From: an uncultured Bacillota bacterium
Lineage (GTDB): Bacteria > Bacillota > Clostridia > Christensenellales > UBA1242
Length of the DNA: 64,000 bases
Assembly: GCA_948465545.1 (NCBI GenBank)
Contig: CAOJXO010000001.1
Span: 31,728 to 95,727, forward strand
Direction of reading: 5' to 3'
The notes under the pieces are model-generated. The model made no database searches, had not been told where the DNA came from, and saw only the letters and a program-made list of their open reading frames with translations. Made by a program: the position numbers and the translations under genes. Positions 26,127 through 35,980 of this stretch are shown here, piece by piece. The stretch's first letter is position 1. Each line of letters opens with the position of its first letter.

Positions 26127-26315
26127 ATGAAAACTATACACTACTGCCCCAATTGTGGACGCTGCATTGGCGAAAGCACATCATCAGATGAAAGTTGCTT
26201 GTGCAAAGTTCTTACAAAAGAGCCAGCAAAATTAAAGAAACATCAATTCATAATGAAGAATACCTGCAAAAAATGTAAAACTGTCATCTTTGTGTCATTA
26301 GAGTTTAAACCTTAA
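26127..26315 (+). CDS. Small zinc-ribbon-like protein, 62 aa
   Basis: Contains CPNCGRC at the N-terminus, a central CLC and CKKCKTV near the end, enough cysteines for one or two zinc knuckles. The TCKKCKTVIFVSLE end resembles Com-type zinc-finger translational regulators of phages, but the match is loose. Starts 10 bp after the LexA-like gene behind TTAGGAGG, so it is co-transcribed. It probably acts in regulation by binding nucleic acid. Confidence 0.65.
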   Translation: MKTIHYCPNCGRCIGESTSSDESCLCKVLTKEPAKLKKHQFIMKNTCKKCKTVIFVSLEFKP

Positions 26316-26426
26316 AGTTAGACCTTAATAGTGGACCGCAGAGTCCCAGACGAATGACAAAATGTCCACATGGACCTTAATTGTCCGGATAATGAAATTT
26401 TATCCTAAACATTTAAGGCCTTTTTT

Positions 26427-26460
26427 AATCCCGAGTGTTTAGGAACACTTGGGATTTTTT
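26427..26460 (+). terminator. Terminator of the lexA-like operon
   Basis: Thirteen-bp arms AATCCCGAGTGTT/AACACTTGGGATT (one G-U) with a TAGG loop and a T-run. Between the stop at 26,315 and this hairpin the RNA carries two related segments (AGACCTTAATAGTGGACCG and TGGACCTTAATTGTCCGGA), and no gene. From 26,460 to 26,635 I see only AT-rich spacer. Confidence 0.8.
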
Positions 26461-26635
26461 CGTCAAATAACAAAAAAATGGCACACATCTGCTGTTTTAA
26501 GCATTTATCGTGACTATTTATTATTTAGGGATATTTAATAGACTCAAAATCGAAACCATAATCTTGCCCTATTTTTCAGTTATTACTTATGGAAGGATTT
26601 TTAAAGATTTCTCAAAAAAATTAAAAAAGTTTTCC

Positions 26636-26660
26636 CGCGTCACAACCCATGTGTGACGCG
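26636..26660. promoter_or_regulatory. Dyad operator upstream of the winged-HTH gene
   Basis: Perfect 9-bp arms CGCGTCACA/TGTGACGCG around a 7-bp spacer, about 50 bp ahead of the GTG start. It is GC-rich against an AT-rich background, and likely binds a dimeric regulator, possibly the HTH protein encoded next. Confidence 0.65.
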
Positions 26661-26710
26661 ACAATGACATAATGCCCATGTCAAATCTAAACAAAAGGAG
26701 GTGTTGTGAC

Positions 26711-27067
26711 GTGTTGAGCAGAAACATACAAGCTGACATTCTATCTGTTCTCGCTGACGGTAAGGTGCACACTTATCAAAGCATAGCAGATGAAATAGAA
26801 GTCCATAGAAACACTGTTTATAATCATATTCGTTCGTTATCATATCGCCACAACATAGAAACCTTTTCAGGTGGAATTGACAAAGGCGGAGTTAGACTTA
26901 TACCCGATGAGAAAATCAAAGTTGGATATTTGTCAAATGATGAACTGCAACTCATCATCAATCAGTTAGAGCTGTTGCAGAGCCCTAACGCAAATATCAA
27001 ACAATTTATTAAAAGTCTTTCTTCACATAAAGATAAGGAGAAAAAAGATGAACGAAGAATTGTCTAA
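26711..27067 (+). CDS. Winged helix-turn-helix protein, 118 aa
   Basis: The start is GTG 26711, chosen because AAAGGAGG lies just upstream; a longer frame from 26,672 lacks this. The N-terminal 65 residues form an HTH_11-like winged helix (ILSVLADGKVHTYQSIADEI then VHRNTVYNHIRSLSYR). The remainder is a short helical tail. It overlaps the start of the sigma-like gene by 20 bp, so the two are translationally coupled. A dyad at 26,636 is its probable operator. Expected to control the transfer operon. Confidence 0.75.
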   Translation: MLSRNIQADILSVLADGKVHTYQSIADEIEVHRNTVYNHIRSLSYRHNIETFSGGIDKGGVRLIPDEKIKVGYLSNDELQLIINQLELLQSPNANIKQFIKSLSSHKDKEKKDERRIV

Positions 27068-27560
27068 AAATGAAACTGAGCAGAGAGATGACAGCAAAGA
27101 AATAGTTGTCATCAAATATCATGACAGGATCCACAATCAATGGATTGATGTTGAAGTGACAAAAGAAGTTGCGAGATTTATGGAAAGTGATCGCAAAAAT
27201 AGAAAAAGAGCACAGGACAAATTTGAACACCATAATAAACAAATTGACAATGTTTTTGTACCAAGCAAACCGAACAATGAACGTTTCTTGTGCGATCCAA
27301 ATGCAGACTACGAAACTATTCAGGAAAATGAAAGGAAAGAAAAATTTGAAGAATTTGAAATTGAACACAATCGAGTGCTTGTCGAAAATTCTTTGGATTG
27401 CTTGACACCAGCGCAAAGAGAAGTTGTTGAATTGACTATGCAAAATCTCTCTCAAAACGAAATTGCGGAGAAACTTGACATCAGCAAAAATGCTGTGACA
27501 AGCCGAATGAGAAAAGCAAAGAAAAATATCAGAAACTATATCAAAAATACTGAAAACTAA
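27048..27560 (+). CDS. Sigma-70 region 4-like protein
   Basis: 170 aa. Residues about 115-165 (LTPAQREVVELTMQNLSQNEIAEKLDISKNAVTSR) form a sigma-70 region 4 / LuxR-type helix-turn-helix that would contact a -35 element. The preceding residues are charged and helical with no clear region 2, so it is either a short ECF-like factor or an HTH regulator of the kind found in Tn916-like elements. Ribosome site AAGGAG. It lies immediately before the candidate oriT and relaxase operon and is a plausible activator of them. Confidence 0.8.
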   Translation: MNEELSKNETEQRDDSKEIVVIKYHDRIHNQWIDVEVTKEVARFMESDRKNRKRAQDKFEHHNKQIDNVFVPSKPNNERFLCDPNADYETIQENERKEKFEEFEIEHNRVLVENSLDCLTPAQREVVELTMQNLSQNEIAEKLDISKNAVTSRMRKAKKNIRNYIKNTEN

Positions 27561-27704
27561 AAATTTTTTAATTTTTTCAAAAAATTTTTGCAAAACCCGG
27601 TAAGCGATTTCAAAAAACTGTCCCTATATAGTATGAAGGGGCAAAAAAGTTTTCATTGAGTTTTGATATTGAACTAAAACTCAAAAAATTTTTAAGGAGA
27701 CATT
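27561..27704 (+). other. Candidate origin of transfer (oriT)
   Basis: A 144-bp gene-free stretch immediately upstream of the accessory and relaxase genes. It has an inverted repeat TTGAGTTTT (27,656-27,664) / AAAACTCAA (27,676-27,684) and, just before it, a CCCT...AGGGG dyad around CTATATAG (27,620-27,642). Position next to the relaxase and a nick-proximal inverted repeat fit an oriT; the nick site is not identified. Confidence 0.5.
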
Positions 27705-28145
27705 ATGAACGAACAATATACCATTCGTGTTTATGACACGAGACTTGTTTCAAAAGTTGAAGAACTCTACAAAAATTGCAGAGATATTTACACGTCAAAA
27801 AATCCATTTATGGTTGATTGCTTGGTGAGAGGCATGGAAGTTATTGAAAGAGAATTGTTTGGCACAAGCGAAACTGACAATGTTGATGAACTTTACAATG
27901 AAGTTAAACTCACTGTCAAAAAACTTGATAATCTCTTGAAACTTTGTGAGAAGTCAGCAAAGGAAAGCATAGCAAACATTCAAATCAATCAAAGACTTTT
28001 GTCTTGCAACTACAACATGCTTTTGGGCTTGTCAGAAAATAAGCCAAAAAGAAAAGAAGAAGTTGACGGTGGTTGGTGTGACAATCTTCCTACCCGCTTG
28101 GAAGAAGTCATGGAAGAACTCATACAACATTTTTCAAGTAAATGA
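27705..28145 (+). CDS. Probable relaxosome accessory protein, 146 aa
   Basis: The first 45 residues (QYTIRVYDTRLVSKVEELYKNC) have the strand-helix pattern of ribbon-helix-helix or MobC-type DNA-binding proteins, and the rest is helical and charged. It starts behind AAGGAGA after the candidate oriT, and its TGA overlaps the relaxase ATG. This position is typical of oriT-binding proteins that recruit the relaxase. No strong family match is recognised, so the role rests mainly on context. Confidence 0.6.
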   Translation: MNEQYTIRVYDTRLVSKVEELYKNCRDIYTSKNPFMVDCLVRGMEVIERELFGTSETDNVDELYNEVKLTVKKLDNLLKLCEKSAKESIANIQINQRLLSCNYNMLLGLSENKPKRKEEVDGGWCDNLPTRLEEVMEELIQHFSSK

Positions 28146-29332
28146 GTGTGCCAAATGTAAATCTGTTTCTTGGCTATGTTGATTGTTTGAAAGGTAAAAA
28201 CAGCAAAGACAGATATGTAAAAGAAAACTTTGAAGCGCGAAGATTTTACACCGCAGGAAAAGACTATGACTATGTCAAATATGTGCAAAATGGAAGTAAA
28301 GAAAAAATAGATTTTGTTGACTATTCTGGAAACGAAGAAAAAAGTAAAGGCATTTTCAATGAAAATGGCCTTATGAATGAACAACAAATAAAAGAATTGC
28401 GAACAAAACTACGAGACTCTGACAGCACAATTTGGCATGGTGTTATTTCCTTTACAGAAGAATTTGGAGACAACTTTTGCGATAATTATGAAAAGGCCTA
28501 CAACCTTATGAAAACGCAGTTGCCAAAGTTTTTTCAATATGCAGGACTAAATCCAGACAATATGATCTGGTTTGCAGGCTTGCATGAAAACACTGACAAC
28601 AAGCATATTCATTTCTCTTTCTTTGAGAAAGCCCCTTTAAGAACGAGACAAGGCCGCAAAGGCAAATTCTATTCGCAGGGCCTTTTATATAAAACTGCCC
28701 TACGCCGCTTTAAAGTCTCCATTGAACTACATTTGCTGAACATCTACAAAGAAATAGGCAAAAACAGACAGTCTCTCACAAACTCAATGAAAGAAGGACT
28801 AAATATAGGAGCATTTATGAAAAATATAAAATCTCTCATTTTCATTCTTCCAGATAAAGGAAGATTAAGCTATGAAAGCGAAAACATTAAGCCATTCAAG
28901 CCACAAATTGATTTGATCGTAAATTCAATCATTCACGCAAACAAAGACTTAAAAGAAAAATTTGATAACTTTGAGAAAATCCTAACTGTTAGAGATAACG
29001 AACTCTTGAAAGCATATTCCAAACTGAAAATCAATTATTCAGACAAACTTTTGCATGACAAGTGTATAAATGACATTTATCGCAGACTTGGAAATCTCGT
29101 TTTGTTGACGGTAAAAGAAATCCGCTTTGAACAACAACGATTGGATTATGAAACAAGAAATCGTCTCATAAGAAAACGAATTGACAAAATCAAAAGAAAA
29201 GCGCTTATCAAAAAGTGTGTGCAACTAAGTGATCTTGTCAACCGAGAAATCATCTCTGCATTTCAAGAATATTTGGATAAACTTGAAGAAGCAAATTTCA
29301 AAATCATGAAAGAAGAAGGACTTTTGGATTGA
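28142..29332 (+). CDS. MobP-type conjugative relaxase
   Basis: 396 aa. The metal-binding His triad is WFAGLHENTDNKHIHFSFF (about residues 143-161, H...HxH), with a catalytic Tyr expected in the N-terminal part (several candidates around residues 36-47). The C-terminal half is lysine-rich and helical, fitting DNA binding. Family most like MobP2/MobL relaxases of Firmicutes ICEs. It should nick oriT, stay bound to the 5' end and pilot the strand to the VirD4 coupling protein encoded next. ATGA overlaps link it to both neighbours. Confidence 0.85.
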   Translation: MSVPNVNLFLGYVDCLKGKNSKDRYVKENFEARRFYTAGKDYDYVKYVQNGSKEKIDFVDYSGNEEKSKGIFNENGLMNEQQIKELRTKLRDSDSTIWHGVISFTEEFGDNFCDNYEKAYNLMKTQLPKFFQYAGLNPDNMIWFAGLHENTDNKHIHFSFFEKAPLRTRQGRKGKFYSQGLLYKTALRRFKVSIELHLLNIYKEIGKNRQSLTNSMKEGLNIGAFMKNIKSLIFILPDKGRLSYESENIKPFKPQIDLIVNSIIHANKDLKEKFDNFEKILTVRDNELLKAYSKLKINYSDKLLHDKCINDIYRRLGNLVLLTVKEIRFEQQRLDYETRNRLIRKRIDKIKRKALIKKCVQLSDLVNREIISAFQEYLDKLEEANFKIMKEEGLLD

Positions 29333-31497
29333 AGATTTTGAAAAAAGTCATTATCGGACTTGCCATTTTTCTCGCTTGCTTTGTTTGTGGATATTTTGTC
29401 AATATGTTTGTTTCAAACAATTTTGTGTTTGAATTTAAACTTGATCCTGCTTTGCTTGTTGCAGGAAAAACTTGGCTTTACACTTTGTTTCTTGTGTCGA
29501 TTTTCTTTGTTCTATGGTTGTTTGCTTGGTTTAAAGGGATTGGAAAAAATCCCAAGACAATCATGCAAGCCAATGAAAAAGATAAAGATATTTACACAGG
29601 ACTTGAACAAGCACATTTTCAAACAGATAAAGAAATTCAACAAAATTTCAAAACAGTTGATTATATCAACTTGCCAAAAACTGACATTGAAGGAATACCG
29701 GTAAAAGCCGAAGAAACTGCAAAGGGATATAAAATCACTTTTGCAAAGCCCGCGCACACTCTCATCATTGGAACAACGGGCTCTGGTAAAACAACAACTT
29801 TCATCAATCCCGTTGTGCAGATTTTATCACACACTCAAAATCAACCGTCAATGCTGCTTTCCGATCCAAAGGGCGAATTGTATGCTTTGCACGCTAAAAG
29901 CCTTATAAATCGTGGCTATGATGTGACAGTGCTTGATTTGAGAAACCCTTATTGCTCAATCCGTTGGAATCCACTTGAAAGACCTTTTTTGCTTTATCAA
30001 GAAATGCTTTCCTTAGATGATAAAGTCCATTTGAACGAAGAAGAAGGATATTATGTTTTTGAAGGAAAGATTTATTACAGCGAAGAAGAAAAAAGCGCTG
30101 CTGTGCAAGTGAGAAAACAAGAAATCTTTGATGAAGTATATGAGGACTTGAACGACATCTGTTCTGTTCTCTGCCCCGTCACAAATAAGTCAGAGCCAAT
30201 TTGGGAAAGTGGTGCCAAGAACTTTATTCTTGCGATTACTCTTGCCATGCTTGAAGACAGCGAAAATCCTAAGCTTGAAATGACAAAAGAAAAATTTAAT
30301 TTCTACAACATTATGAAGATTGCCACAAACACGCAAAACGATTGTGAAGATCTTATGGACTATTTCAAAAATAGAAGCCCGATTTCAAAAAGTGTCAGTC
30401 TTTCAAAACAAGTGCTTGACGCCAGCGATAAAACAAGAGGATCTTATCTGTCAACAATCTTTGACAAACTTTCAATGTTTAGCGACATGAGTATTTGTTC
30501 TTTGACAAGTGCAAACGAAATCAATTTTGGCGAAATTGCAACAAAGCCAACAGCTTTATTCTTGCAAATCCCAGATGAGAAAGAAACAAGACATACACTT
30601 GCTGCCATGGTTATTTTGCAAGCCTACAAAGCACTTGTCGCAAAAGCAAACACCTACCCAGACTTGTCTTTGCCAAGAAGTGTTTACTTTCTTCTTGACG
30701 AATTTGGCAACCTGCCAAAAGTCCACAAACTTGAACAGATGATCACTGTTGGCCGAAGCAGAAAAATTTGGCTTTCTCTTGTTGTGCAATCTTACGCCCA
30801 ACTTGCGAAAGTTTATGATGACAAAAGCGCTGACATTATCAAATCAAACTGCAACATTCAAATTTTCATTGGAACAACCGATTTGAAAACTATTGAAGAA
30901 TTTTCAAAGAAATGTGGCAATTTTTCGATAATTCAGCGAGGAGTTAGCTTTTCTTCGTCAAATGACAATATTGGAAGCTCTGTGAGTGTTAAAGAAAGAC
31001 CACTCATATATCCAACGGAATTGCAACAACTCAACAGCCCAGACAATATGGGAAATGCAATTGTCAATGTGTTTGGCTTTTCGCCAATACGAAGCAAATA
31101 CACGCCAAGTTATAAAAGCAAATACTTTGTTTTGGAAAAGACAAATCAACTTTTATCCGAAGGCAAGTATTTCAATGAAAAGCAAGTCTTTTACGATATG
31201 CTTGAAAGGAACAGAAGTGTTATGCGAAGGGACAAACATGAAACTTTCAAATTTGACATTACGCCATTCATTGAAAGTTTTAAAATCCAAATTGAGAAAT
31301 TTGACTTTGAAAGTTTAGGCTGTTTTGAATATAAATTTGAACTATTGAAAGCACTTGACAATCACAATTTTGACTTGGTTAATCAACGAGTGCAAGAAAT
31401 AGCAAAAATGATTGAAAAGACTGGAACAGACGATTATGGATACGCTACAAACCTTATTATGAAAGCTGAACAATTAAAAAGGTTGGTGAAACAATGA
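29329..31497 (+). CDS. virD4: VirD4/TraG-type coupling ATPase
   Basis: 722 aa from TTG 29329, which overlaps the relaxase stop. Two N-terminal membrane segments (about residues 5-25 and 45-66) anchor it, with the ATPase in the cytoplasm. Walker A is IIGTTGSGKTTT (about 145), Walker B is YFLLDEFGNLPK (about 450-461), and SDPKGELYALHAK is a further family block. It should bind the relaxosome and pass it to the secretion channel. The last 150 residues are variable and charged. It overlaps the next gene by 4 bp. Confidence 0.93.
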   Translation: MKILKKVIIGLAIFLACFVCGYFVNMFVSNNFVFEFKLDPALLVAGKTWLYTLFLVSIFFVLWLFAWFKGIGKNPKTIMQANEKDKDIYTGLEQAHFQTDKEIQQNFKTVDYINLPKTDIEGIPVKAEETAKGYKITFAKPAHTLIIGTTGSGKTTTFINPVVQILSHTQNQPSMLLSDPKGELYALHAKSLINRGYDVTVLDLRNPYCSIRWNPLERPFLLYQEMLSLDDKVHLNEEEGYYVFEGKIYYSEEEKSAAVQVRKQEIFDEVYEDLNDICSVLCPVTNKSEPIWESGAKNFILAITLAMLEDSENPKLEMTKEKFNFYNIMKIATNTQNDCEDLMDYFKNRSPISKSVSLSKQVLDASDKTRGSYLSTIFDKLSMFSDMSICSLTSANEINFGEIATKPTALFLQIPDEKETRHTLAAMVILQAYKALVAKANTYPDLSLPRSVYFLLDEFGNLPKVHKLEQMITVGRSRKIWLSLVVQSYAQLAKVYDDKSADIIKSNCNIQIFIGTTDLKTIEEFSKKCGNFSIIQRGVSFSSSNDNIGSSVSVKERPLIYPTELQQLNSPDNMGNAIVNVFGFSPIRSKYTPSYKSKYFVLEKTNQLLSEGKYFNEKQVFYDMLERNRSVMRRDKHETFKFDITPFIESFKIQIEKFDFESLGCFEYKFELLKALDNHNFDLVNQRVQEIAKMIEKTGTDDYGYATNLIMKAEQLKRLVKQ

Positions 31498-34400
31498 CAA
31501 CAAAATTAAAACACTCTTTTATTGCCCTTTTGTGTATAATTTTTTGCATATTTCCAGCAGCTTTGATTTCAATAAACCTTTCGCCAAGCCAAACCGCTGA
31601 CGCTGTTATCATTGGCCCGATTGTCGATCCGGGTGGAGTTATTGCACCTATACAACCGTCAGAGCCAGATTATGGACCAACAGCAAAAGAATGGGAAAAC
31701 AGCACTGGTGTTCCAGCAGCAAAGCCAAACGCTGGCGGAAGTCTAAAATCCTACAAATCGTTATATGTGAAAAATGACAAATTTTTCAAAGTTTACAGCC
31801 CAGACAGAAGATATGGATCTGTTGTTAAGTATTTCAAAGTTGTAAGGACTGACGGACGTCCAATCTATGATGATGACGGAATCCTTGACGTTTCTTGGAA
31901 CACCGCTGTCGCAGCAGACGAAGTTGTTGACTATGCAGCAAACTTATATATTCAAACTCAAATGGCCTACTACACTTGGAATGGCTTTTGTGGAACTGTC
32001 CTTTATGACAAGTTTGAAAGCGGAAGTTTTCCACTTCGTTGGAATACTGGAAACACCGTCAACGAGTCTGTGATTTTTGTTATGCCAGATGAAAATCTAA
32101 ACAACTATGGTGCCGGTGCTTACAAAAACAATGGAATAAATCCCGGATATGATTATTTTAAACTGACAGACATACACCGCTTTGATACACCTATGTTTTC
32201 CGTAAGCCTTAAAGGAAAAGGTTATTGGGAAAATTGTTTTTGGGGTGGCTGTTTTGACTATGTCAGTTTTGATGATAACTTGACAGGATATATTTCACGC
32301 GCAAATCGAAACTGGAAAAACACACTTGAAGCAAGTGGAGTTGGCAGAGGTGGATATAATGGCGGACAAGCTTTTTACTCGCCAAAACCTTTCACTGCAA
32401 TTGCAACAAACTTAAACAACTATATCAAATACAATGGAGTGCAAGCAACCCCCGCTTCCGGAACTGATATTGTTCCTTATAAAGACGGACATCATATCAG
32501 CATTTCAAAAGAAGGAATAACAAAGATTGAAATCGAAAATGGTGCAGAAGGCTTATACACCCCATATTATTGCTTTGTTGACACAAAACTGCCCGACATC
32601 AGTTATTCATACCACAATGCCAATGCGACTGAATTAAGACGTGTTGGTGCCATTACAACAACTGCAAGTGGCGCTAAACAACAATCAATCTATGAAGGCG
32701 TTTTCCGCGATCAAGTGCAAGTGAATTTTGGAACAACCGAAGGTGAATGTCCAGAAACCGCCACCTACAAATATAATGGTAAAACTTATGACCTTAAAAG
32801 TGGAACTTGGCTTTCACAAGAAGGAAGATATGAAATCACTGTCAGAGATTGGGCTGGAAACACAACAATAAGCACTTTTGATATTGATTGTTCGTATCCT
32901 ACACTCAACAGCGAAAGACTTGCAAATGACAAAACATATAAAGTCTCTCGTTGGTGGTTGGTTGATGTTCCTTATGGCTACAAAGACTTTGGAACTTACT
33001 CTTTTGGCATACTGGATTGGGCGGAAGATTTCGCCATGCAAGCTGAAAGAAACACGCACGTCACAAATTATCACTTGGATAATATTGATGACTTTTACGA
33101 CACACACTTAGTGGCAAGTGGAAACACCGTCAAAGTTGGAGACTATTGGTATTACAAATCAATAAACAATCCAAACTTGTTTGTCTATTATTTTGACGAA
33201 AACTCATTAAATGAAGCTTTAAGATTTTATTCTAAAAATTTTGTTTCAGCTGAACAAAAATATAAAATCAATTCAACTTTCTCGCCAAATAATTATGGCA
33301 ACAAATTAGACGATTCCATGTATCACAACATTATTTTCAAAAATCTCATGTCAGCCTACTATGCCAACAATTTTATTTTCCGATCTGACGATATAAATGA
33401 CAGCTACGAAATTTATTACGATTTTGCGGAAGATGATATTGAAGATTGGAAAGAATTGCAATATGGCAAAACTTTTGGAAGTCAAGCAAACATTCATGGC
33501 TTGTATTGCATAAAAGAAGTTGACTTTGCAGGACATGAAATTTACTACTATGTTTTCTTGGATTTACAAACACCAATTATAGATTTTGAAGCAAAAATCT
33601 ATGGAAAAGAAAAAACAATAAAACAATCAATCTCTGTCAAAGATATTCCAGAAAATCACGAACTCATTTTCTATTATGAAACTTTCAAGATAACGAATGT
33701 TATGGAAGATGACAAGTGGTGGATTATGGAAGTCAAAGATCCAAATGGTAAGATCGCAAGATACACCTACCTTGATGAACTGCCAGACTTTGACGGATAC
33801 GATCCCGGTGAATATACAATCTCTGTCGCAGACAGATTGTCAAATGTTTTCACTTTCAAAGTTTGTTTACTTGGCAAAGCGCCAGAAGCAATCTTCACTG
33901 ATATAAACGCTAAAATGCAATTGAAAATTGACATCAAGTGCAGCGAAGATTACAACTATGTTGATGTGCTTAAAATCTATCGAAATGGCGTTTGCTTAAA
34001 CTCTGAACTTGGCTATGATGAATTTCCAAATGACGACTCAAACTCTCTTATTTTTATCGACAAGAACACCCTATCCTACATCTTCAACAAAGGTGGAACT
34101 TATGTTGTTGAAATAACAGACAACTTTGGTAGGGTTGTTTCCTACGAATATAAATTTGAGAAAGACTTGCCAATGGGCAATCTTATTGGAGTTGAACATA
34201 ATGGACGCACAAATAGCGAAGTGAAATTCATTTACAACACAGACAAGTTTTATGTTGCGATTGAAAACAACGGAAAAGTTTTCTTGCCAGAAGAAGAAAT
34301 TGACAAGAACTTAAAAACTCTTACTTTCAATCCAATTGAAAACTCACAAAACAATTTTACGATCAAACTTATAGACCGATCTGATGATGAAAACTACAAT

Positions 34401-35939
34401 ATTTACTCTTTCACAATCAAATCAATCAAACCTATTCTCAATCTTTTTGGAGTTGAAAATGGTGGAAAAACTGGTGGCACAGTTTACGCATTATGGGAAA
34501 ACACTGATGAACAATACACCGCTTCATACAGCCATAATGGCAAAACACAAGAATACAAAAAAGGACAAATCCTTACAATTGACGGAAAGTATGAAATCAC
34601 ACTTTATGACGAAATAGGAAATTTCACAACAGTAAATTTTGAAATAGACAAATCCATTGACTTTACAATCGCAGATGTCAACGGAAACACTTACTCACTT
34701 GAAGAAATTAAAATTATCAATTTTGATATAAGACTTATAGACCAAGAGCCACTTACAATTTCCATTACAAAAGACAAAAAAGATTTTGAGTATGAGTTTG
34801 GACTTATGATAACAGAAGAAGGATATTATGAAGTTAGACTTATTGATGAGTTTAACAACTCAATCTTCTTCTCTTTCACGATTGACAAAACACCACCCGT
34901 TGCGACTTTATATGGCGTTGCCGAATATGGCAAAACAAACAAAAGTGCATGGGTGACTTCAACAGAAGCAAACCTTATTTGTTGGTATCTTATCAATGAC
35001 GAATACAAAGATGTTTATCGTCTTGGACAAGAGCTTACTGAAAGCGGGAAATATTTAGTTTGCATTTCAGATCGAGCAAGCAATCTCATCACATTTGAAT
35101 TTGAAATTGACCGATCAATTGCCTACGATATAAACACTTATCGTGGCGGAATTTCAAATGGCGGTGTTAGACTTGTTGCTTATGAAAATTTGAAAATCTA
35201 TATGACAAAAGACAATCAATATTTTGAATATGCTTTTGAGCAAATTCTTAATGACGAAGGCGAATATTCTTACACGATTTTTGATGATTTAGGAAACAAA
35301 GAAATTGGATTTTTCACAATCATAAAAAAGAACAAACAAAACTTAAATCACATCCTACAAGAAGATATACAAATCAAAAACATTACAAAGAATGATGAAG
35401 ATTTTGAATATGAACTTAAAGACGGAAACCTTTATCTTTTTGATGAAGGCACTTACAATGTTGAAGTTGTAGACAACAAAACAAATAAAGAATATTCCTT
35501 TGTTATCACAATTGACACCACCCCACCGACACTTGAAATTACAGGCGTTGAAAATGGTGGAACAACCAAAAAGATTGTCACATTGAAAAACGTTTCCGAA
35601 ACACCTTATGAACTTATCATCTTCGTTGACGGAGTAAAGTTTGAATATAAACTTGGAGACGAAATTGAAAAGTGTGGAAGATTTCAAATAACTCTACTTG
35701 ACGAAGCTGGCAATAAAACCGAATATTCTTTTGAAAGAGAATATTCTCTCAATGCAGCAAGCGTTGGAGTTATTGCAGGATTTGGAGTTTTAATTTTATT
35801 ACTCATCATCTTGCTTGCGAAATCAAGACATCACTATTACAAAGATGAAAACATTGAAGAAGAAATCACAGAAACCACTATCGAAGAAGATATTGGATCT
35901 GAAAATGATGAAAATGCCCAAATTGATGAAAATCAATAG
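31494..35939 (+). CDS. Large membrane-anchored surface protein, 1,481 aa
   Basis: Signal peptide at residues about 8-38 (hydrophobic core FIALLCIIFCIFPAALIS), a long extracellular region, a C-terminal membrane helix (GVIAGFGVLILLLIILLA, about 1425-1442) and an acidic tail of about 40 residues inside. The outer part contains repeated Ig-like beta domains. Each often opens with a turn such as GVENGGKT, GVAEYGKT or GVENGGTT and ends with a DxxGN strand (GRYEITVRDWAGNTT, GKYEITLYDEIGNFT). No LPxTG sortase signal is present. Encoded between VirD4 and the pilin, it probably mediates cell contact during mating; other adhesion is possible. Confidence 0.85.
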   Translation: MTTKLKHSFIALLCIIFCIFPAALISINLSPSQTADAVIIGPIVDPGGVIAPIQPSEPDYGPTAKEWENSTGVPAAKPNAGGSLKSYKSLYVKNDKFFKVYSPDRRYGSVVKYFKVVRTDGRPIYDDDGILDVSWNTAVAADEVVDYAANLYIQTQMAYYTWNGFCGTVLYDKFESGSFPLRWNTGNTVNESVIFVMPDENLNNYGAGAYKNNGINPGYDYFKLTDIHRFDTPMFSVSLKGKGYWENCFWGGCFDYVSFDDNLTGYISRANRNWKNTLEASGVGRGGYNGGQAFYSPKPFTAIATNLNNYIKYNGVQATPASGTDIVPYKDGHHISISKEGITKIEIENGAEGLYTPYYCFVDTKLPDISYSYHNANATELRRVGAITTTASGAKQQSIYEGVFRDQVQVNFGTTEGECPETATYKYNGKTYDLKSGTWLSQEGRYEITVRDWAGNTTISTFDIDCSYPTLNSERLANDKTYKVSRWWLVDVPYGYKDFGTYSFGILDWAEDFAMQAERNTHVTNYHLDNIDDFYDTHLVASGNTVKVGDYWYYKSINNPNLFVYYFDENSLNEALRFYSKNFVSAEQKYKINSTFSPNNYGNKLDDSMYHNIIFKNLMSAYYANNFIFRSDDINDSYEIYYDFAEDDIEDWKELQYGKTFGSQANIHGLYCIKEVDFAGHEIYYYVFLDLQTPIIDFEAKIYGKEKTIKQSISVKDIPENHELIFYYETFKITNVMEDDKWWIMEVKDPNGKIARYTYLDELPDFDGYDPGEYTISVADRLSNVFTFKVCLLGKAPEAIFTDINAKMQLKIDIKCSEDYNYVDVLKIYRNGVCLNSELGYDEFPNDDSNSLIFIDKNTLSYIFNKGGTYVVEITDNFGRVVSYEYKFEKDLPMGNLIGVEHNGRTNSEVKFIYNTDKFYVAIENNGKVFLPEEEIDKNLKTLTFNPIENSQNNFTIKLIDRSDDENYNIYSFTIKSIKPILNLFGVENGGKTGGTVYALWENTDEQYTASYSHNGKTQEYKKGQILTIDGKYEITLYDEIGNFTTVNFEIDKSIDFTIADVNGNTYSLEEIKIINFDIRLIDQEPLTISITKDKKDFEYEFGLMITEEGYYEVRLIDEFNNSIFFSFTIDKTPPVATLYGVAEYGKTNKSAWVTSTEANLICWYLINDEYKDVYRLGQELTESGKYLVCISDRASNLITFEFEIDRSIAYDINTYRGGISNGGVRLVAYENLKIYMTKDNQYFEYAFEQILNDEGEYSYTIFDDLGNKEIGFFTIIKKNKQNLNHILQEDIQIKNITKNDEDFEYELKDGNLYLFDEGTYNVEVVDNKTNKEYSFVITIDTTPPTLEITGVENGGTTKKIVTLKNVSETPYELIIFVDGVKFEYKLGDEIEKCGRFQITLLDEAGNKTEYSFEREYSLNAASVGVIAGFGVLILLLIILLAKSRHHYYKDENIEEEITETTIEEDIGSENDENAQIDENQ

Positions 35940-35980
35940 GGATTTTATACAAATTTATAGCAAGCAGGATAAGAGCAGAC

